The notes beneath the pieces are model-generated. The model made no database searches. It worked only from the letters and a program-made list of their open reading frames with translations, and was not told the DNA's origin. Source: Acidobacteriota bacterium (GTDB taxonomy: Bacteria; Acidobacteriota; Blastocatellia; Pyrinomonadales; Pyrinomonadaceae). From it: 64,000 nucleotides of DNA. A program made the position numbers and the translations under genes. The stretch is from positions 1,187,501 through 1,251,500 of the forward strand of contig JADKBM010000011.1 of the NCBI GenBank assembly GCA_016715115.1, written 5' to 3'. Positions 58,571 through 64,000 of this stretch are shown here, one piece after another (within the stretch, counting starts at the first letter, position 1; each line of letters starts with the position of its first letter).

Positions 58571-59653
58571 ATGGATCGATACATAACCGCAGCGTTGCTT
58601 TTTTCCGCCCTGACGACCGTTTGCGTCGCGCAGTCCGGCAACGTCAAGACCTATTCGGAAAGCGTACCGACCCTCGAGCGCAAAACGAGCGAATCGGACA
58701 AACCGCGAAAAACGGAGAAAAAGACCGATGACGACGAAACGATTCGGGTCGAAACCGACCTCATCATCGTCCCGACGCAGGTCACGGACCGCTCGGGCCG
58801 CGCATTGACGAATCTGCGGAAGGGCGAGTTCAAGATCTTCGAAAACAACGTCGAGCAGGAAATCGCGTACTTCGCCGCCGAAGAACAGCCATTTACGGTC
58901 GCGCTCCTGCTCGATATGAGCTACTCAAGCGTTTTCAAGATCGCCGATATCCAGTCCGCGGCGCTCTCCTTCATCAACCAGCTGAAACCCGACGACAAAG
59001 TGATGATCGTCGCCTTCGATGAGAAGGTCCGCGTCCTTTGCAAACCGACGAACAATCGATACGCTTTGAAACTCGCCGTCGAGGCAACCCGGATAGGCTC
59101 GGGAACGAGTCTTTATTCAGCGATCGACGGTGTGCTCAGGGATTATTTTTCAACGATCAAGGGGCGCAAAGCGGTCGTGCTTTTGTCGGACGGCGTCGAC
59201 ACGACAAGCCAGTCGTTCGACGCAAGATCGGTTATGCGTTCGATATCCGAAACGGAGGTCATCTTCTATCCGATCCAGTACGACACGTACGAAGACGTTC
59301 AGAAAACGCGGCAAAATCAAGCTGAGATCCGGTACGACGAGGACGATCGGCCGTATGCCGTCATCAAACCGCGGGTCAAAGGAGAACGCGAAGAGGACTA
59401 TCGGGCGGCGAATGAATTCGTAGAAGACATTGCCGATCGGACCGGAGGACGAACCTTCAAGGTCTCGTCGACGACGAATCTGGCTTCGGCGTTCAAGACG
59501 GTCGCCGACGAACTGCGCCGAGTCTACAGTTTGGGATATTACCCTAGCGGCAACCGCGAAGTTGGTGTAAGATACGCCATTAAGGTTCGTGTCTACCGTC
59601 CCAATCTCGTTGTCCGGGCCCGGAACGGCTATGAACTTAGTGCGGATCGATGA
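58571..59653 (+). CDS. exported VWFA-domain protein, TIGR03436-like
   Basis: A 360-aa protein with a signal peptide (YITAALLFSALTTVCVAQSG), a charged Lys/Asp linker and the acidobacterial VWFA-related domain: VPTQVTDRSGRALTNLRKGE, FKIFENNVEQEIAYFAAEEQ, the MIDAS motif LLLDMSYSS (DxSxS), VLLSDGVDTTSQSF and a C-terminal LRRVYSLGYYPSGNREVGVR. The family is abundant in Acidobacteriota and its role is unknown; extracellular adhesion or assembly is likely from the VWFA fold. Confidence 0.9.
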   Translation: MDRYITAALLFSALTTVCVAQSGNVKTYSESVPTLERKTSESDKPRKTEKKTDDDETIRVETDLIIVPTQVTDRSGRALTNLRKGEFKIFENNVEQEIAYFAAEEQPFTVALLLDMSYSSVFKIADIQSAALSFINQLKPDDKVMIVAFDEKVRVLCKPTNNRYALKLAVEATRIGSGTSLYSAIDGVLRDYFSTIKGRKAVVLLSDGVDTTSQSFDARSVMRSISETEVIFYPIQYDTYEDVQKTRQNQAEIRYDEDDRPYAVIKPRVKGEREEDYRAANEFVEDIADRTGGRTFKVSSTTNLASAFKTVADELRRVYSLGYYPSGNREVGVRYAIKVRVYRPNLVVRARNGYELSADR

Positions 59654-59708
59654 TTGTTCGTCTTTTTCCCCTCGATCCTCGATCAAATCTGAAATTTAGG
59701 AGATAGAA

Positions 59709-60584
59709 ATGAAACCAACCAAGTTTTTTCGTATTGTTCTGCTGGCGATCTCAATGCTCGTCATCGGCGGCATCAACGTCCTGGCTCAGGAAGTGATGAG
59801 GAACGCCGACGTTGTATCGCTTGTAAAAGCCGGTCTTTCCAATTCGATCATCGTTGACAAGATCCGGGGGTCGAAATCGGATTTCGATCTTTCAACCGAC
59901 GCACTGATCCTGCTCAAACAGGCCGGCGTTTCGGATGATATCGTCGGCGCGATGCTGGCGGCGAAAACAGGCGCTTCGACGACGGCAAACGTCAACGCGA
60001 ACACGAGTTCAGCGGCGACCGATCCGAACGATCCGACCGCTCCCCACGACTTCGGACTCTATATGTACGAAGAAAAGGACGGTTCCCGAAAGATGACGCA
60101 AATGTCTGCGACGGTATCTCAGCAGAACCGAACGGGCGGAATGTTCACTTCATCGATGACGTACGGGATCGGCAAGGTGAAGATCAAAACGAATCTGCCG
60201 GGAACAACCGCAAAAATGCAGCTCAACTCGGTCCGACCGGTCTTCTATTTCTATCTCGACAGCAAGACCGGTGGCTTGAATACGGCGAGCGGAATTCCGG
60301 CAAATCCGAGCGAATTCGCGTTGGTCCGTTTCAATATCCGGAAGGACAATCGCGAGGTCACGATCGGCAAATCCAACGCCTTCGGAGCGAAAGGCGGGCT
60401 TTCGGACGAGTATGTCGTCGAATTCGATGCCCAGGATCTCGGCAACGGTGTCTTCAAGGTAACGCCGAAGACCGATCTCAAGAACGGCGAGTATGCGTTC
60501 TACCTTCTGAATTCCGGAAACTCGAACGCGAGCACGGCGGTTGGGTCGAAGTTCTTCGATTTCGGCGTCAAAGTCACTCCGTAA
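59709..60584 (+). CDS. exported protein with N-terminal acidobacterial helical domain
   Basis: A 291-aa protein with a signal peptide (IVLLAISMLVIGGINVLAQE). Residues about 28-82 repeat the helical domain of the gene at 57882 (MRNADVVSLVKAGLSNSIIV, DALILLKQAGVSDDIVGAML). After a Thr/Asn/Ala linker comes a beta-rich domain of about 190 residues (FGLYMYEEKDGSRKMTQMSA, VKIKTNLPGTTAKMQL, FALVRFNIRKDNREVTIGKS, GEYAFYLLNSGNSNAS). AGGAGATAGAA precedes the start. Function unknown. Confidence 0.82.
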   Translation: MKPTKFFRIVLLAISMLVIGGINVLAQEVMRNADVVSLVKAGLSNSIIVDKIRGSKSDFDLSTDALILLKQAGVSDDIVGAMLAAKTGASTTANVNANTSSAATDPNDPTAPHDFGLYMYEEKDGSRKMTQMSATVSQQNRTGGMFTSSMTYGIGKVKIKTNLPGTTAKMQLNSVRPVFYFYLDSKTGGLNTASGIPANPSEFALVRFNIRKDNREVTIGKSNAFGAKGGLSDEYVVEFDAQDLGNGVFKVTPKTDLKNGEYAFYLLNSGNSNASTAVGSKFFDFGVKVTP

Positions 60585-60585
60585 A

Positions 60586-60684
60586 ATTTGGGATTCGGGA
60601 TATTCGGGATTTGTGATTGCGGACTTGGTTCGAAATCAGAAATCACACAAATGGCAACGCACACGGGCGTTGCCATTTGTTTCT
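60586..60684. terminator. heptad-like inverted repeat followed by a terminator
   Basis: Words TTGGGATTCGGG, ATTCGGGATTTGTGATTG (60589-60620) face CGAAATCAGAAATCAC (60630-60645). Directly after, AAATGGCAACG (60649-60659) pairs with CGTTGCCATTT (60668-60678), followed by TGTTTCTT. The block begins two bases after the stop codon at 60584 and separates it from the convergent 2Fe-2S gene. Confidence 0.82.
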
Positions 60685-60698
60685 TCGGAACTTCGCGA

Positions 60699-61103
60699 TC
60701 AAATGTCGGAATTTCGGATCCCGTCGATAAGTGCGAGCCGTTTGACGATTCTTCCGTTCACGAGATGCTCCTCGATGATCTCGCCGACGTCTTCTTCTCG
60801 AACCTGGCCGTACCAGACGCCTTCCGGATAGACACAAACGGCGGCGCCGAGCGAACAAAAACCGACCGATCCGCATTCGGTCAGGATGATCTCGCCGTTC
60901 GGATTCCGCCCTTTCGACTCCTTCCCGTAACGCAACGCCTTCGACTCAAGTTGCTCCTCGAATGCCCGCTTGACGTCGGCGCTTCCGACCGCCGAACAGG
61001 ATTTGCCGGTGCACACGAAAACGTGCCGACGGATCGGCGCGTTGATCACCGGAGCGAGTTTCTCGAGCTTCTCGGGATCGTCGATGAACTTGACCTCACT
61101 CAT
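60699..61103 (-). CDS. thioredoxin-like [2Fe-2S] ferredoxin
   Basis: A 134-aa protein of the thioredoxin-like 2Fe-2S type found in the NuoE C-terminus and in Aquifex ferredoxin. The cluster Cys are in HVFVCTGKSCSAVGSADV and ILTECGSVGFCSLGAAVCVY, with PEGVWYGQVREEDVGEII near the end. It may serve as a small electron carrier. Its start overlaps a very short upstream frame. Confidence 0.88.
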   Translation of the reverse strand: MSEVKFIDDPEKLEKLAPVINAPIRRHVFVCTGKSCSAVGSADVKRAFEEQLESKALRYGKESKGRNPNGEIILTECGSVGFCSLGAAVCVYPEGVWYGQVREEDVGEIIEEHLVNGRIVKRLALIDGIRNSDI

Positions 61104-61218
61104 AGTCCAATGCTAATCGTTCGTTGGATATGCGCGCAAGCGGGTGCGTTTCAATTCCATTTTCAATCAGTTCGCGGGCCCCGTTCTGCGACATAAGAAT
61201 TCTTTGTACCAAAGCCAT
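61096..61218 (-). CDS. possible very small protein upstream of the ferredoxin gene
   Basis: A 40-residue frame from ATG 61218 (MALVQRILMSQNGARELIEN) whose TGA overlaps the ferredoxin start, so coupled translation is possible. An AGGAAAAAC lies upstream at a long spacing. No homology is recognised and it may be chance; an in-frame TTG at 61287 would extend it to 63 aa. Confidence 0.3.
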   Translation of the reverse strand: MALVQRILMSQNGARELIENGIETHPLARISNERLALDYE

Positions 61219-61280
61219 TTTGCTTATAGTTTTTCCTATCAATTCGGAAACTGATTGTTGTATATTAGTATTTTCGGGCA

Positions 61281-62918
61281 ATGGCAACGAACCTGGTGAT
61301 CCACATTTCGGTCGGTAGCGAAAAGCGGACGGAGTTCTTCTCCGACGACCGTATCAGTATCGGTTCGTCCGAACACAACGACATCCAGATCCACTCGAAG
61401 GACGTCAACGTCGAGGGTACGTGGCTCGAGCTCGAACTCACGGAAAACGTCTATCGCATCATCAATGCCAATTCGGAACTGCGTTTCGTCGATCCTTCAG
61501 GTCAAACGGTGCGACGCTACGTTGCGATCAGCGACGGCGACCGAATTTCGATCGACGGCACCGATATCGCATTCGCGTTCTTCGCGCCCGCGACGCGTTC
61601 GTCGCTTATCACGACGCGCCGCGACTCGCACGTCGCGCAGTTCATCGAGGAAGCCGCGCTCGAATCGGCCGGATCTCCGAAGCGCGATGACGCCAAGGTC
61701 TTTCTCAAGGAATTCGTCCGCGAACTTTCGCGCGAGATCAGTTTTACATCGAAGCTCGTTGCGCTTGTCCTGATCATCGGATTCGTCTCGGGCATCTTCT
61801 ATCTCGGATTCGCCGTCAACCGTGAACTCAAAAAGAATCGCGAACAGAGCGAACAGCAGAGCGAGTTCATCCGCAAACTCGAAGAACGGCTCGGACAGAC
61901 CTCAGATCAGATCGGCGAGATCGACAAGTCGAACAAGGAGATCATCAAATCGGTCTCGCTCGCACCGAATCTGCGCGTCGAATACGGCAACGGCGTCTGC
62001 CTGATCGTCGGCGTGTATGAACTCGTCAGCAAGGCAAACAACAAAACTCTGCGTTATCCGCAGGTACAACCGGTTTCGCCAAACCCATACGAACCTGCAC
62101 CGTCCGAAGATCAGGTTCCGATCGATCGGCCGGTCGGATTGACGACGGAAGGCAACGGAACGCCGATCGAATACGACTTTATCGGCACCGGATTTCACGT
62201 CGGCGGAGGATTTCTCCTGACGAACCGGCACGTGTTGCGGCCGTGGGAGGACGATGATCTGATCAAGCAGATGATGCGCGACGGCAACGGCAAACCTCGG
62301 ATAAAGAAGTTGCTCGTGTATTTCCCGAATTATAAGCAACCATTCCCGCTTGTGGAACGGCAAATTGGCGGACGCCAGGATCTGGCGGTCGCATCGATCG
62401 ATCCGGCGAAGATTTCAACTGAGATCCCCGTGCTTCCGTTGGACGCCAGCCCGGATGCGATGACGATCGGCAAAACCGTCGTCTCGATGGGCTATCCGAG
62501 CGGTCCGGACCGTTTGCTGGCGATGTTTGACGACACGGAAGCGCGCGGGATAAATGCCAGATGCAACGGACTTCGCCAGTGCATCATCAACTTTTTGGCG
62601 CAGAACCTGCGGATCGCACCCTTGTTGACCCAAGGCGCGATAACCGACCTCGATTCCCGGCGCATCGTCCACGACGCAAAGACGGCCGAGGGAGGTTCCG
62701 GCGCGCCTGTGTTCGGACAGACAGGCAAGGTGATCGGCGTGAATTTCGGCATATTTACGGAGAATACTGCCGCGAATATGGCCGTCCCGATCAGCTTCGC
62801 GATCGATCTTCTCAAGAAATCCGGGTGGAAATCGCCCGAGGAACTCCTCGCGGAATCTCAAAATCAAGCCGCGACCACGCCGCAGTCAAACACCAACACG
62901 AAACCCGCCGGGAATTAG
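61281..62918 (+). CDS. FHA-like / trypsin-like serine protease membrane fusion
   Basis: A 545-aa protein in three parts. Residues about 5-110 resemble an FHA domain (FFSDDRISIGSSEHNDIQIH, DGDRISIDGTDIAFAF), but the conserved Arg after IG is Ser and the SxxH loop is absent. One membrane helix follows (ALVLIIGFVSGIFYLGFAV, residues about 157-176), then a coiled coil. The periplasmic part is a trypsin-fold protease with the triad in GGGFLLTNRHVL, GGRQDLAVASID and AEGGSGAPVFG. It may be a signalling or quality-control protease spanning the inner membrane. A TATATT lies 15 bp upstream of the ATG. Confidence 0.88.
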   Translation: MATNLVIHISVGSEKRTEFFSDDRISIGSSEHNDIQIHSKDVNVEGTWLELELTENVYRIINANSELRFVDPSGQTVRRYVAISDGDRISIDGTDIAFAFFAPATRSSLITTRRDSHVAQFIEEAALESAGSPKRDDAKVFLKEFVRELSREISFTSKLVALVLIIGFVSGIFYLGFAVNRELKKNREQSEQQSEFIRKLEERLGQTSDQIGEIDKSNKEIIKSVSLAPNLRVEYGNGVCLIVGVYELVSKANNKTLRYPQVQPVSPNPYEPAPSEDQVPIDRPVGLTTEGNGTPIEYDFIGTGFHVGGGFLLTNRHVLRPWEDDDLIKQMMRDGNGKPRIKKLLVYFPNYKQPFPLVERQIGGRQDLAVASIDPAKISTEIPVLPLDASPDAMTIGKTVVSMGYPSGPDRLLAMFDDTEARGINARCNGLRQCIINFLAQNLRIAPLLTQGAITDLDSRRIVHDAKTAEGGSGAPVFGQTGKVIGVNFGIFTENTAANMAVPISFAIDLLKKSGWKSPEELLAESQNQAATTPQSNTNTKPAGN

Positions 62919-63050
62919 TTTGGGGTTGCGCCTTCAAAGGCCGCGCGATCTTCGTTCTTTGCTTTTTGTCCATCATTTATCTATCGTGAGAGTTTGGCCT
63001 TCGGCGGCGAAAGCCAGAAGATGGTTGCCAGAGGGCGGAACTCAAAACTA

Positions 63051-64000
63051 ATGGAAAATCTCGTTTTCTCAAATATGCTCCATCGGCCGGCGCGGACGGT
63101 TGTCAGCGTTCTCGGCATCGCGATCGGCGTTTTGCTTATAGTGTTCACGGTCGGGTTATCAAACGGCACGATGCGGGAGCGCGCGACGCGCGAGGCGAAT
63201 GTCGGCGCGGAGATCTTTTTTCGAGGTTCGGGTTCGATCGGGCTGAGCGGCTCGGAAACGCTCCGGCTTCCGGTTGGGCTGAAATCCGAGATCGAAAAGG
63301 TCGACGGCGTCCAAACGGCCGTTCCGATCGGGCAGAACTCGGTCAAGGCCGATTCCGCCACCGGAAGCCGTCTCATCGACGGCGTCAATTTCGACGAATA
63401 TGCTCCGGTTGCGGGTTTGCGCGTTATCGAGGGACGAAAGTTCTCCGACGGCGCCGACGAAGCCGTCATCGACACCGGATTTCAGAAACAGAAAAAATAC
63501 AAGATCGGCGACAAGATCGAGATATGGGAAAAGCCGTTCACGATCGTCGGAACCTATGAACCGGCCGCGGGCGCGCGGGTCAAGGTTTCTTTGGCGCAAA
63601 TGCAGACTCAACTCGGCAGCGAGGGAAAGGCCGCCGCGTTTCTCGTCAAGGTCAAACCCGGCGTCGCGCCCGAGCAGGTTGCCGAACGACTCGGAAAGGC
63701 GTTTCCCGAGAATCAGATACTGCTTACATCGCAGCTCGAAGAGCTTTATATGCAAGGAATTCCGGCGTTGAACGTGTTCTTGAACGTGATCATCGGCGTC
63801 GCCGCCGTGATTTCCGCGCTCGTTATCCTGTTGACGATGTACACGACCGTCACCGAACGCACGCGCCAGATCGGAATTATGAAGTCGCTCGGGATGAGCA
63901 ACCCGAAGATCGCCGGAACGATCGCCAAGGAGGCGCTGCTGCTGAGCTTTTGCGGCATCGTCACGGGAGTTTTGCTGACAGTCCTGTTGAGGTTCGTTCT
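63051..64000 (+). CDS. FtsX/MacB-type ABC transporter permease (3' end outside window)
   Basis: An open frame of 316 codons runs off the window. ATG 63051 gives the typical start MENLVFSNMLHRPARTVVSV followed by helix 1 (LGIAIGVLLIVFTVGLSNGT). A periplasmic domain follows, then the beginning of the FtsX domain (LNVIIGVAAVISALVILLTM, TVTERTRQIGIMKSLGMSNP, EALLLSFCGIVTGVLLTVLL). An in-frame ATG at 63021 is a possible alternative. It is diverged from the pair at 15149-17669. The ATPase, if linked, would be beyond the window. Confidence 0.9.
   Translation, partial: MENLVFSNMLHRPARTVVSVLGIAIGVLLIVFTVGLSNGTMRERATREANVGAEIFFRGSGSIGLSGSETLRLPVGLKSEIEKVDGVQTAVPIGQNSVKADSATGSRLIDGVNFDEYAPVAGLRVIEGRKFSDGADEAVIDTGFQKQKKYKIGDKIEIWEKPFTIVGTYEPAAGARVKVSLAQMQTQLGSEGKAAAFLVKVKPGVAPEQVAERLGKAFPENQILLTSQLEELYMQGIPALNVFLNVIIGVAAVISALVILLTMYTTVTERTRQIGIMKSLGMSNPKIAGTIAKEALLLSFCGIVTGVLLTVLLRFV

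Overview
The window looks like a chromosome segment from a Gram-negative member of the Acidobacteriota, most likely near class Blastocatellia. LPS genes (kdsA, kdsB, lpxB) and outer-membrane proteins indicate a diderm. A VWFA protein of the acidobacterial TIGR03436 type and a C-terminal domain resembling TIGR03437 (Solibacter type) point to Acidobacteriota. The assignment is an inference from protein families; no 16S gene, tRNA, IS element, prophage or CRISPR array was seen.

Layout. 1-5909 (minus): kdsB, a small membrane protein, pyrG and kdsA (CMP-KDO supply), then a cut-off M1-peptidase-like protein. 5985-14923: a CPBP protease, a FecR-domain protein, a small orphan gene, a GAF/PP2C phosphatase, an IrrE-like protein, an orphan NuoI, a zinc-ribbon repeat protein, ndk, a thioesterase, a SnoaL-like protein and sucD. 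15149-17669: two MacB/FtsX-type permeases. 17867-24156: a beta-CASP hydrolase, a GGDEF-like protein, twin small lipoproteins and a YyaL-type protein. 24426-29187: a class III aminotransferase, a lipoprotein, exported Fe-SOD and etfBA. 29324-34114 (minus): yceD, rpmF, fabH, fabD, acpP, fabF. 34238-39852 (minus): pyrD, a cupin, a small exported protein, ilvE and a large beta-propeller protein. 40080-44404 (plus): lpxB, pyrR, pyrB, pyrC. 44476-50422: envelope proteins, an N-acyl-D-amino-acid deacylase-like enzyme, a TPR protein and rluD. 51199-57221: a nitrogen module of amt divergent from a NifA-like regulator and glnE. 57395-64000: secreted proteins, a VWFA protein, a 2Fe-2S protein, an FHA-like/protease fusion and a cut-off FtsX permease.

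Two things stand out. First, the intergenic DNA carries many degenerate tandem arrays with a 7-bp period. The words differ from locus to locus (AGTGCAT, GATTTTG, GGGAATT, AATCTGG, ATTCCAG) but the heptad phase is kept, and several arrays form opposed inverted arms. They sit directly at stop codons, sometimes supplying the stop, and several downstream genes (pyrB, pyrC, fabH, fabD, rluD) have repeat words where a Shine-Dalgarno sequence would be expected. I know of no description of this class in this group; cyanobacterial heptanucleotide STRRs are the nearest analogue I can name.

Second, the amt/NifA-like/glnE block carries a candidate sigma-54 promoter (GG-N10-GC) before amt and a TGT-N10-ACA enhancer dyad about 95 bp further upstream, between the divergent genes. 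Together these suggest a self-contained nitrogen-response circuit. Promoters across the window follow a TTGnnn-N17-TAnnnT pattern, and some lie so close to the start codon that leaderless transcripts are likely.
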